From NCBI RefSeq assembly GCF_008271655.1, contig NZ_VKKX01000008.1, positions 1-38,439 on the forward strand: 38,439 nt of DNA. The letters run 5' to 3'. This document shows positions 23,763 to 31,246 of this stretch, piece after piece (the first letter of the stretch is position 1; each line of letters begins with the position of its first letter). Source of the stretch: Gemmobacter caeruleus. GTDB taxonomy: Bacteria; Pseudomonadota; Alphaproteobacteria; Rhodobacterales; Rhodobacteraceae. The translations under genes were made by a program, and so were the position numbers. Under the pieces are notes generated by a model. It saw nothing but the letters and a program-made list of their open reading frames with translations, ran no database searches and had not been told where the DNA came from.

Positions 23763-24209
23763 ATGAAGCCTCACCCTATTTACATTCCTGACGAATTTGA
23801 CGGCATCGGCTACACAAAGGTTGAGGCCGATGACCCGTCCGATCAGGATTTGTGGTTCCTACCCGGTCCGTTGGAAGAGGAGCCCGACGTCCTGCCTCCC
23901 GGACCGCGGGCCGAGCGATCGGAAACCTCGATCCTCGACGATTGGGCCCGGGCCGAATCCGGGCTTGCCGCGCGTCTGGCTCGGACTGCCGGCCGGCTTG
24001 GCGCGCTGGACGATCGGTTGCGACGCGGACCGGTGGGTTGGCGACACCGGCTGGCATTGCTGGAAGCGGCAGACCTCAGCTGGTTCGTGGGCGAACGGAT
24101 CGGTGCCGATCGTTTGGCGCTCTGGATTGCGCTTCGACTTTCAGGCGCACAAGAAGACGCCGGAGCTTTGAGCCGCCTCGGTTGGGCCGTGCGCCGCTTG
24201 ACGGGTGGG
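23763..24209 (+). pseudogene. Truncated plasmid protein (RHE_PE00001/DUF1612-like N-terminus)
   Basis: About 149 native residues remain before the transposon end at 24210; the frame then runs 21 codons into the element and stops. The visible part starts MKPHPIYIPDEF, is rich in acidic and proline residues, and contains LGALDDRLRRGPVGWRHRLALLEAADLSW and ADRLALWIALRLSGAQEDAGALSR (given here by LDDRLRRGPVGWRHRLALLE and LRLSGAQEDA). This resembles the N-terminal part of RHE_PE00001-type plasmid proteins from memory; the assignment is moderate. The usual C-terminal half is missing, so it is probably inactive. Confidence 0.5.
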
Positions 24210-24216
24210 TGTCGCG

Positions 24217-24325
24217 TAGCCCTTAAATGCGGTATGCGAAAGTCAACAAATTCAACGGGGCGGCTTTGCCATTAAATATGTTATCTTGCCTTTAAATCCG
24301 ACATACTTGCCGTTAAATCTGACAC
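24217..24325 (+). repeat. Left-end transposase-binding repeats (four copies)
   Basis: Copies begin at 24217 (TAGCCCTTAAATGCGGTAT), 24266 (TTGCCATTAAATATGTTAT), 24286 (TTGCCTTTAAATCCGACAT) and 24307 (TTGCCGTTAAATCTGACAC). The inner three are spaced 20-21 bp, two helical turns. Arrays like this bind TnsB/TniA transposases at Tn7- and Tn5053-type ends. They also overlap the region where the tniA promoter must lie, so transposase may repress itself. Confidence 0.8.
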
Positions 24326-24346
24326 AGGGTTCACGGGGTTAGACGG

Positions 24347-25990
24347 TTGGCAGCGATAGAAGGTAATGACGAAGAAGGTGGCGATGCTGGTGCTGAGGCG
24401 CTGCGCCGGGCATCGGTCCTTCGACCGCTTGTACAGGCGTATCTCAACCGCACCGGGAGCCTGGAGAGCGGCATACGTGATGCAGTCTGGGAGCTTGGCG
24501 TCAGCAAGACCACAGTTTGGCGCTGGATCCGTAGGCTTGCAGAGGAAGGTGGCCGGACAAGCGCTCTTGTTCCCCGCAAACGTGGTCGACCCACGGGGTC
24601 GGTCATGGTGCCCGGTGATGTCGAGGGCATCATCGAAGACCATCTGACTCGATACTACCTTCGGCGAGAACGCCCCAGCCTAGCGCGAGTTGTGACAGAC
24701 ATCCGGAGTGCCTGCCTTGAGAGGGGGCTTCAGCCCCCGACGCGCCGAACCGTTCAGCGACGGCTTGATGCAATGGATGCCCGCGAAGTCATGAAAGCGC
24801 GCGAGGGCGCAAAGGTAGCGCGCCAAAGGTTTGCGCCGGTGACGGGAAGGAACAGATCAGAACGACCGCTGGACGTTGTGCAGATCGATCACACACCAGC
24901 GGACATCATCCTTGTCGACAGTTTCGAGCGCAAACCCATCGGCCGGCCTTGGGTGACCTTGGCGATTGACATCGCCACGCGCATGGTTACGGGATACCAC
25001 GTCAGCTTTGAAGCGCCGTCTCGCCTTTCGGTGGCTTTGTGCCTCACGCGTGCTATTGCGCCCAAAGCAGAGTTTTTGGCCGATCTCGAGTGTGCTGTCC
25101 CGTGGCCCGCGCAGGGCAAGCCCGACAGCATTCACGTCGACAATGGCCGCGATTTTCGATCCCGTGCCTTTCAATCGGCTTGCGCAGAATGGGGGATCAA
25201 TCTGGTCTATCGCCCGCCGGGAAGTCCTCACTTTGGTGGGCATGTCGAGCGGCTGATCGGGACCATGATGGGTGCGGTGCATCTCCTGCCAGGAACAACG
25301 CAGTCGTCGGTCGCGGCCAAGGGCGGCTATGATGCGGAAGCCATGGCGGCGATGACCTTGCGAGAGTTTGATCGGTGGTTTGCCTTGGAAATCTGTCGCT
25401 ACAACAACAGCATTCATTCGAGCCTTGGCTGCACACCCGTCGCCAAGTGGGAAGCGCTCGCCGGGGAAATGTCCGGCGACATCCCTTTCGACATGGAGGC
25501 GTTTCGGGTGAGTTTCCTGCCAAGTGAGCTGCGGCAGGTGCGTCGTGACGGCATCCACCTGTTCGACCTGCGCTACTGGTCCGACGCCCTCGCGGGCTAT
25601 GTCGGTCGCCGGGACGGAAAGGTGGTCGTACGCTACGATCCCCGCGATCTCTCGGCCGTCTGGGTCGAACTGGACGGCGGCAGATGTGTCGAGGCCCGGT
25701 ACCGCAACCTGGAAATCCCGCCGGTGTCACTCTGGGAATACCGCGAGGCCATGCAAAAGGCACGGGCCATGGGGAAAGTGGGCACGAATGAACTGGTTCT
25801 CGCCGAATTGATCCGGCAGCAACGCCAAATCGAGGGTAAAAGCCGCGCGCTCACCAAGGCAGAGCGCCGATCCCGTGAAAGGAATTCTTCGATGAAGGGT
25901 CTGGTCACCGATGATCGGGTGTCGGAGGGGCTGCGACCAGTCGACACCGGTGATACATCGCGCCCCATGTTTAAGGTGGAGCGCTGGTGA
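24347..25990 (+). CDS. tniA: TniA-type DDE transposase
   Basis: The 547-aa protein has N-terminal helix-turn-helix segments (VWELGVSKTTVWRWIRRLAE, residues about 48-67), an rve/RNase H-like core with D181 (VQIDHT), D265 (HVDNGRDF) and E301 (GHVERLIG), spaced as DD35E, and a Mu-type C-terminal beta domain. This is the TnsB/TniA class that cuts and joins transposon 3' ends. The start is a TTG at 24347 just after the left-end repeats; no better ATG exists in frame. It is followed directly by tniB. Confidence 0.93.
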   Translation: MAAIEGNDEEGGDAGAEALRRASVLRPLVQAYLNRTGSLESGIRDAVWELGVSKTTVWRWIRRLAEEGGRTSALVPRKRGRPTGSVMVPGDVEGIIEDHLTRYYLRRERPSLARVVTDIRSACLERGLQPPTRRTVQRRLDAMDAREVMKAREGAKVARQRFAPVTGRNRSERPLDVVQIDHTPADIILVDSFERKPIGRPWVTLAIDIATRMVTGYHVSFEAPSRLSVALCLTRAIAPKAEFLADLECAVPWPAQGKPDSIHVDNGRDFRSRAFQSACAEWGINLVYRPPGSPHFGGHVERLIGTMMGAVHLLPGTTQSSVAAKGGYDAEAMAAMTLREFDRWFALEICRYNNSIHSSLGCTPVAKWEALAGEMSGDIPFDMEAFRVSFLPSELRQVRRDGIHLFDLRYWSDALAGYVGRRDGKVVVRYDPRDLSAVWVELDGGRCVEARYRNLEIPPVSLWEYREAMQKARAMGKVGTNELVLAELIRQQRQIEGKSRALTKAERRSRERNSSMKGLVTDDRVSEGLRPVDTGDTSRPMFKVERW

Positions 25991-25991
25991 A

Positions 25992-26870
25992 TTGAGGGCA
26001 GAAACAATAGAAGACGGCCGTATCGCCCTCATTCAATCGGACATCTGGATCGGCTTTCCGAGGGCGGAACAAGTGCTGGACCGGCTGCAAGGTCTCATCG
26101 AGATGCCACGGCAGACTCGAATGCCGGGCCTTCTCGTGCATGGGGCATCCGGCATCGGCAAGACGATGATCGCCCGCAACCTGTCGCGCAGGTATGCGCC
26201 GGAATATGATCCGGAGACAGGTATCACGCGCACTGCGCTGCTTCTTTTGCAGGCACCACCGGCCCCGGACGAGCGTCGGTTCTATATGCACATCCTCGCT
26301 GCCGTCGGCGCTCCGTCATCGGCGCTAAGCGTGCGGGCCCAGAGTGTCGCCTCGCTTGAGGTCCGCGTTGTTGGCCTTCTTCGCGACCTCGGACTTCGGA
26401 TGATCATGATCGACGAAGTCCACAACCTCCTCGCGGGAACCCATCGCGAACAACGCCGCTTCCTGAATGTTCTACGTTATCTCAGCAATGAACTCGAGGT
26501 ATCGCTGATTTGCTTCGGAGTCAGCGAAGCGGTCGATGCCATTCGTGGCGATGTCCAACTCGCGCGACGCCTAGACGAACACCACCTGCCGAACTGGCGC
26601 GATGATGCGGAGTTCTCGGATATGATCCAGACCCTAATCGCGGCCATGCCGCTCGCGAAGAAGTCCAATCTGAAGGTTAAATCGCTCAAGCAGATACTGG
26701 CTCTGACCAGCGGGGTGACCTCGCGCATCTTTTCTTTGGTCAAGGACCTGTCTATCGACGCAATCGTCACCGGTCAGGAATGCATCACTGACGATGCAGT
26801 TGCTAAATGGACACCGGTTTGGTCGCGCCATGCGAATGCCCAACGGCGGCTTGAGAAGGCCAGAGCTTGA
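25992..26870 (+). CDS. tniB: TniB-type AAA+ transposition ATPase
   Basis: The 292-aa protein has Walker A GASGIGKT at residues 51-58 and Walker B LRMIMIDEVHNLL, with LRYLSNELEVSLICFG sensor-like and ARRLDEHHLPNW segments typical of TniB/TnsC. These ATPases activate the transposase and select target DNA. The TTG at 25992, 1 nt after the tniA stop, is the most reasonable start; the open frame extends upstream into tniA but has no family similarity there. The stop overlaps the tniQ start as TTGA. Confidence 0.93.
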   Translation: MRAETIEDGRIALIQSDIWIGFPRAEQVLDRLQGLIEMPRQTRMPGLLVHGASGIGKTMIARNLSRRYAPEYDPETGITRTALLLLQAPPAPDERRFYMHILAAVGAPSSALSVRAQSVASLEVRVVGLLRDLGLRMIMIDEVHNLLAGTHREQRRFLNVLRYLSNELEVSLICFGVSEAVDAIRGDVQLARRLDEHHLPNWRDDAEFSDMIQTLIAAMPLAKKSNLKVKSLKQILALTSGVTSRIFSLVKDLSIDAIVTGQECITDDAVAKWTPVWSRHANAQRRLEKARA

Positions 26871-27652
26871 AGCAGCGCCCGTTGCCGAAAACTGTCGCGC
26901 CTATTGCGGATGAGCTGCTTTCTGGATGGCTGACGCGACTGGCGGTCACCAACCATTGTGAGGTCGACGAACTCTTGGCGCATATCGGAGTCGAGACGCG
27001 ACAGGTCGCCATGCTGGATTTTGAAGTTGAGGTGGCCGCGGCCACAGCAGAAAAGATATCGATTGCGGCCCGTGTTGCCGCTGAAACTGTTCAGTCCCTT
27101 ACCTTTGGGACAATGACCCAAACCGAAGCCCTTATGACGGCGCAGGTTGCGTTCCAGTCGTGTCCCGACTGCTCTCGGCGTGGCATAGCGCTCAAACAGT
27201 GGCGGAAGTTGTGGGCATTCGACTGCCAGATCTGCGGCACCCGACTCCTTTCGATCCTCATCAAGCCTGATCGCAACCGACTATCCGAAAAGCTGGTGCG
27301 TCGTGCCCGAAGCGGGGCAGGGCTGCTCGAAAGCGCGGTGACGTCCAACTGCGCCAACAAACTTCGACGCGCCATGCGAGCGGCCACCTATGCCAAGGCG
27401 CTCAAGTCCGTTCGCGCCGATACGGCCTTTGCCCTTCAAAGTCCCAGACCCGACGTGAGACTCTTCTGCCTTGCCGCCATCGCTGCAGCTCAGTCACGTC
27501 CACTTGTTAAAGCGGCAATGTTCAGCACTGGCCTCGATGGGTACGCAAGAGTTGCCTTGCTTCGTGCGTTTGAAAAGGAGCCCCGCCTTCTTGCCGCAGT
27601 TGACCGGATCGTACTGCGAAACAGGGAAAGACCCCAACGAGCCGGCGTCTGA
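26867..27652 (+). CDS. tniQ: TniQ-family targeting protein (short form)
   Basis: The 261-aa protein starts with the TniQ N-terminal motif (PIADELLSGWLTRLA) and contains a zinc-finger pattern CPDC...CQIC (near residues 100-125). TniQ proteins connect the TniB ATPase to target choice. It is shorter than Tn5053 TniQ (about 400 aa), lacking most of the C-terminal region, and ends 67 bp before the transposon end. The start is a TTG at 26867 overlapping tniB; all three tni genes thus use TTG. Confidence 0.88.
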   Translation: MKQRPLPKTVAPIADELLSGWLTRLAVTNHCEVDELLAHIGVETRQVAMLDFEVEVAAATAEKISIAARVAAETVQSLTFGTMTQTEALMTAQVAFQSCPDCSRRGIALKQWRKLWAFDCQICGTRLLSILIKPDRNRLSEKLVRRARSGAGLLESAVTSNCANKLRRAMRAATYAKALKSVRADTAFALQSPRPDVRLFCLAAIAAAQSRPLVKAAMFSTGLDGYARVALLRAFEKEPRLLAAVDRIVLRNRERPQRAGV

Positions 27653-27712
27653 ATGCCACGTTTAAGGGCAACAAACGCTGCCCAACGCGCGGTGTGTCGG
27701 ATTTAAAGGCAA
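27653..27712 (-). repeat. Right-end transposase-binding repeats (two copies)
   Basis: On the minus strand TTGCCTTTAAATCCGACAC (27694-27712) and TTGCCCTTAAACGTGGCAT (27653-27671) match the left-end motif, 41 bp apart. With four sites on the left and two on the right, the ends are asymmetric. Confidence 0.78.
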
Positions 27713-27719
27713 CGCGACA

Positions 27720-28045
27720 ACCGGGCCAACATCGAAGTCGAGAGCGCATACAATCCGGCTGCACGTAGCCCTGTCGGTGCCATAGGCCTTGGCCAGCTTA
27801 TGCCGGATACCGCCCGCGACCTCGGCGTTGACCCACATGACATTGCGCAGAACCTCGACGGATCAGCCCGCTACTTGCTGATGATGCTCGACCAGTTCGG
27901 CGAGGGCTCTCTGGCCCTTGCGGCGTACAACGCTGGCCCTGAGGCGGTCACACGCCACGGCGGCATCCCCCCTTTTCGAGAAACCCAAGGGCATGTGGCC
28001 CGTGTGACTGCCGTGTTTGAGCGGCTCAGAGGAGATCTTTCATGA
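27720..28045 (+). pseudogene. virB1: VirB1-like lytic transglycosylase, 5' end removed by the transposon
   Basis: The frame entering from the transposon junction encodes an SLT domain from just before the catalytic glutamate (VES in place of QES), through SPVGAIGLGQLMPDTA and LALAAYNAGPEAV. The promoter, start codon, signal peptide and first SLT residues are missing. A start at the ATG at 27800 would omit the catalytic glutamate and export signal. It overlaps virB2 by ATGA, so it was the first gene of the T4SS operon. The transglycosylase role may now rest on the chimera at 31247-32413. Confidence 0.85.
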
Positions 28046-28356
28046 CATCGAGGAAACGTCAAAGCGTGCTCCGCACGCGGGCGATCACCGCGTCCGGCGC
28101 GATGGCCCTTATCTTGCTGGCGGGTCCTGCGCTTGCACAGAGCATCGACCTCTCGCCGGTACAGACCCTGCTTCAAGGCATTGTCGATGCGATCACCGGT
28201 CCCTTGGGGATCGTGATTGGCACGCTCGCACTGATCGGGGTGTTCCTTTCCTGGCTCTTTGGCATCCTCGACTTTCGTCAGGCGCTTTGGGTCGTGGTTG
28301 CAATCGCGGGCATCGCCGCAGCACCCACCATCGTCGCCGCCATCTGGACCACCTGA
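28042..28356 (+). CDS. virB2: VirB2 major pilin of the T4SS
   Basis: The 104-aa protein is a TrbC/VirB2-type prepilin: a long basic signal sequence (MTSRKRQSVLRTRAITASGA... to ALAQ, residues about 1-33), then two hydrophobic helices separated by a short polar loop (LSWLFGILDFRQALW). After signal cleavage it would form the pilus. The start overlaps the truncated virB1 stop. Confidence 0.9.
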   Translation: MTSRKRQSVLRTRAITASGAMALILLAGPALAQSIDLSPVQTLLQGIVDAITGPLGIVIGTLALIGVFLSWLFGILDFRQALWVVVAIAGIAAAPTIVAAIWTT

Positions 28357-28377
28357 GCAATCCCGGAGTTCTTGGCC

Positions 28378-28656
28378 ATGGCTGACCAGTCCCGCGTGTT
28401 CATCGGCCTTCTCAGGCCACCCAAGCTGATGGGCTTGCCGATCATGTACGCAATGGTCTGGCTCTTCGGCTCGACGCTTCTGTTCCTCTGGGTGCAGAGC
28501 TGGGTGGTGGCTGTGTTCGCCGGGCTGGCCTGGCCGGCGCTCTGGAAGGCCGCAGACTGGGATCCGAACTTCCTCGATGTCCTGGTGATCACCCTGCAGG
28601 AAACCCCGCCCACGACGAACCGCAAGCTGCACGGAGGCGACAGCTATGCCCCGTGA
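28378..28656 (+). CDS. virB3: VirB3 inner-membrane T4SS component
   Basis: The 92-aa protein has the VirB3 layout: a short N-terminus with LLRPPKLMGLP followed by two close membrane segments (residues about 25-60) and a C-terminal cytoplasmic part. The ATG at 28378 has GGAG about 9 nt upstream. It overlaps virB4 by 11 nt, the typical pairing of VirB3 with the VirB4 ATPase. Confidence 0.88.
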   Translation: MADQSRVFIGLLRPPKLMGLPIMYAMVWLFGSTLLFLWVQSWVVAVFAGLAWPALWKAADWDPNFLDVLVITLQETPPTTNRKLHGGDSYAP

Positions 28657-31030
28657 TGGAATTGCCGATGAGGTTGAGAACGCCATCGATCCACTGACCG
28701 CGCTACCCGCATGGGTCAAGGGCGAGAAGCGGCTCTCAATGATGCTGCCTTATGTGAGCCTCGTGAACGACCGAACGATCCGGACACGCGGCAACGAACT
28801 GATGCAGTGCATCCGCCTCGAAGGGGTGAACAGCACCACGAGCGAGAACGGGCATCTCGACCGGATCGGAGGGTTGCTGGCTGGCATCGTCGCGCAGGTG
28901 GGGACGGAGTTCTCCTTCTACCTGCACAAGGTCTCGAAAGCGGTCGATGTGACCCTGCCGCCCATTCCGGGCGAGGGGTTTGCTGCCGCCCTCGACAAAC
29001 GATGGCACGCGCATCTCGGCCGCGCGGGCTTGCGCGACAAGACGCTGACCCTGACCGTGCTGAAGCGACCTGAGACCGGCAGCCGCTTGCCGTTCGGACT
29101 TGGGGCGTCTCGCTCGCGACATGCGGCTGACACCACCCGCCGCTTGCGCAAGCTCGACGAGGTTGTGGGGTTTCTGCTGTCGTCCTTCGATGAGCTGAAG
29201 CCCCGCCTGCTCGCTGCAAGCACCGGAGAGCTTCTGGGCTTCCTCGGTTCACTCAACACGGGCGAGGAGCACCCGCTCTTTCCCCGGTCGCGCCTCGGTG
29301 TGATCGCCGAGGACGTAGCCAATACGCGCGTCACCTTCCGCGGCACGACCATCGCACTCTCGGACGGTGCCGTCGGCGACAAGCTCGGGGCGATCTTTGC
29401 GGTGAAGAACTACCCCGCCAAGACCGATAGCCTGATGCTCGACGAGTTGAATCTGCCCGTCGACATGGTGGTCACGCACTCTTTTGTGCCGATCAACGCC
29501 AACATCATGGCGGGCCGGATCAAGCGGCAGCTGCGGCTAATGCAGGCCGCCAATGACGGAGCCGTCAGTCTCGCCCAGGAACTGGAACTCGCGCAGGACG
29601 ATCTGGAATCCAAACGCCTGATCTTCGGCGAGCACCACATGACCGTGGCCGTCTATGCCCGCACCCAGACTGCGCTTGACGATATCGCGGCCGAGATCCG
29701 CAACATCTCCGCCACTTCCGGGATCAACCTGATCTCGGAAGCCTTCGGGGCACGGGCGCATTTCATGGCGCAGCATCCCGGGAACACAGGGGCGCGCAGC
29801 CGCAAGGCCGCAATCACGAACCACAACTTCGCCGATCTCGCCACCTTCCACCGCACCCCGCTCGGAAAGACAGGGCGGGAAGTCCCCTGGGGCGTGCCGA
29901 TCACACTCTTCCCGACGCCAGAGCGCAGTGGTTTTCGCTTCAACTTCCACGAACAGGGCGCGCCGGATCGCGAGCCCACGGGAGGCCACACGCTGATCCT
30001 CGGCCGTCCCGGCTCCGGGAAATCCGTCCTGGCGGCTTTCCTGATGACCATGGCACGGCGGGCAGGTGCGCGGGTCTTCGTATTCGACTATCGCGCGGGC
30101 ATGGAGATGGCCGTCCGCGCGCTCGGCGGCAGCTATTCGACGGTGCGGGCAGGGCGACCCACGGGTCTGAACCCTCTGCAAACCGAGATCGACGCCCGCG
30201 GGCAGGCCTGGCTTGCCGACTGGCTTGCAAGTCTTCTCGAGCGCCGCGACCGGCCTCTGACCCCGGTGCAGACCAACCGACTGCAGGAGGTGGTACGCCA
30301 GAACGCGAGCGCAGGACATGCGGGCCTACGGAACTGGTTGGATTTCGCCTCGCTGCTGGTCTCGACCGATGACGAGGGCGATCTCTTCGAGCGTATGCAG
30401 GAATGGACGGCCGAGGGTCGCTACGGCTGGATCTTCGGGGCCAATGCCGAGGACAGTTTCAGCATCGATGGAGACGTCGCGGGCTTTGACCTCACCGGCA
30501 TCCTCGATTCCGAGAGCGAGCGGGAACGCATGGCGGTCCTGTCCTACCTCTTCCGCCGGGTCGAGCGGGTGATCGAGGACCGCAAGCCCACCATCATCGT
30601 CATCGACGAGGCATGGAAAGCCCTCGACAACGCCTACTTTGCGGAGCGCCTCAGCAACTGGCTGGTGACCGCCCGCAAGCAGAACGCCGTCGTCGTGATG
30701 ATGACGCAATATGCCAGCCAGCTCGAGCGCACGCGCACCGGCAAGACCATCGTGGAAGCGGTGCCGACGCAGGTGCTCTTGCCCAACATTCGTGCTTGCG
30801 CCGCTGACTACGCGATGCTCGGCCTGACCGAGAAAGAGCTCGACGTGCTTCTGGGCGTCGGCTCGGCCTCGCGGCTCGCGCTTGTACGCGACGACCGTGG
30901 TTCCGTCGTGATCGATGCCGATCTCAGCGCGCTCGGCCCGCTCGTGACCATCCTTGGCGGAATGGAGAAGGGCGAAGCGCTTGTCGGCGCCGATTATCGC
31001 GAACGTCCTGATTTCTGGAGAGTGACATGA
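28646..31030 (+). CDS. virB4: VirB4 ATPase of the T4SS
   Basis: The 794-aa protein has the VirB4/CagE N-terminal domain and a C-terminal ATPase with Walker A GRPGSGKS near residue 453, Walker B IIVIDEAWKAL near 650 and the following TARKQNAVVVMMTQYASQ segment (in part). Length fits the family. VirB4 powers pilin extraction and substrate transfer at the inner membrane. The gene is intact, and its stop overlaps the next gene by ATGA. Confidence 0.95.
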   Translation: MPRDGIADEVENAIDPLTALPAWVKGEKRLSMMLPYVSLVNDRTIRTRGNELMQCIRLEGVNSTTSENGHLDRIGGLLAGIVAQVGTEFSFYLHKVSKAVDVTLPPIPGEGFAAALDKRWHAHLGRAGLRDKTLTLTVLKRPETGSRLPFGLGASRSRHAADTTRRLRKLDEVVGFLLSSFDELKPRLLAASTGELLGFLGSLNTGEEHPLFPRSRLGVIAEDVANTRVTFRGTTIALSDGAVGDKLGAIFAVKNYPAKTDSLMLDELNLPVDMVVTHSFVPINANIMAGRIKRQLRLMQAANDGAVSLAQELELAQDDLESKRLIFGEHHMTVAVYARTQTALDDIAAEIRNISATSGINLISEAFGARAHFMAQHPGNTGARSRKAAITNHNFADLATFHRTPLGKTGREVPWGVPITLFPTPERSGFRFNFHEQGAPDREPTGGHTLILGRPGSGKSVLAAFLMTMARRAGARVFVFDYRAGMEMAVRALGGSYSTVRAGRPTGLNPLQTEIDARGQAWLADWLASLLERRDRPLTPVQTNRLQEVVRQNASAGHAGLRNWLDFASLLVSTDDEGDLFERMQEWTAEGRYGWIFGANAEDSFSIDGDVAGFDLTGILDSESERERMAVLSYLFRRVERVIEDRKPTIIVIDEAWKALDNAYFAERLSNWLVTARKQNAVVVMMTQYASQLERTRTGKTIVEAVPTQVLLPNIRACAADYAMLGLTEKELDVLLGVGSASRLALVRDDRGSVVIDADLSALGPLVTILGGMEKGEALVGADYRERPDFWRVT

Positions 31031-31242
31031 CCCGTACCATCATTCGCAGCGTCGTGCTGCTCGGGCTCGGCCTGACCCTGACAGCCTGTGCGCAGCATAA
31101 CCCCCCGCAAGCCAACTGCTTCAATTTTCGCGAGGCTCCTGCGCAGGCAGGAACCGCCACCGCCACGATCTCGACCATGGGGGCGGAGGTTACGCGCCGC
31201 GACACGGCCTGCGATTTCGTCCTCTTGGGGGCGGGCGGCTGA
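31027..31242 (+). CDS. Small lipoprotein, possible VirB7 counterpart
   Basis: The 71-aa protein has a lipoprotein signal with the lipobox LTAC (cysteine about residue 21) and a short mature part containing two further cysteines. Its size, lipid anchor and place in the operon suggest the VirB7 role of anchoring the outer-membrane core with VirB9, but there is no sequence match I can rely on. It is coupled to virB4 by ATGA and lies 4 nt before the next gene. Confidence 0.65.
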   Translation: MTRTIIRSVVLLGLGLTLTACAQHNPPQANCFNFREAPAQAGTATATISTMGAEVTRRDTACDFVLLGAGG

Positions 31243-31246
31243 GCCA

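Larger units (their letters stand above)
24210..27719 (+). mobile_element. Compact tniABQ transposon (Tn5053/Tn402-like, 3.5 kb)
   Basis: The element is bounded by TGTCGCGT at 24210 and its complement ending at 27719; the terminal 19 bases match at 17 positions. Both ends carry repeated motifs of the form TTGCC-n-TTAAATC-GACA. It encodes only a DDE transposase, an AAA+ ATPase and a TniQ protein, in that order, with no resolvase and no cargo. The 5 bases beside the left end (GTGGG) and right end (ACCGG) differ, so the expected 5-bp target duplication is absent, and the genes on both sides are truncated and unrelated. An adjacent deletion or recombination between two copies would explain this. 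Confidence 0.85.

Noticed and set aside
24210-27719. CRISPR-associated transposon
   Set aside because: tniQ is present, but there are no cas genes or repeats within or beside the element.
28369-28384. parS-like half match TTGGCCATGGCTGA at the virB3 start
   Set aside because: Only one arm matches the parS-like consensus, and it coincides with the virB3 start codon.
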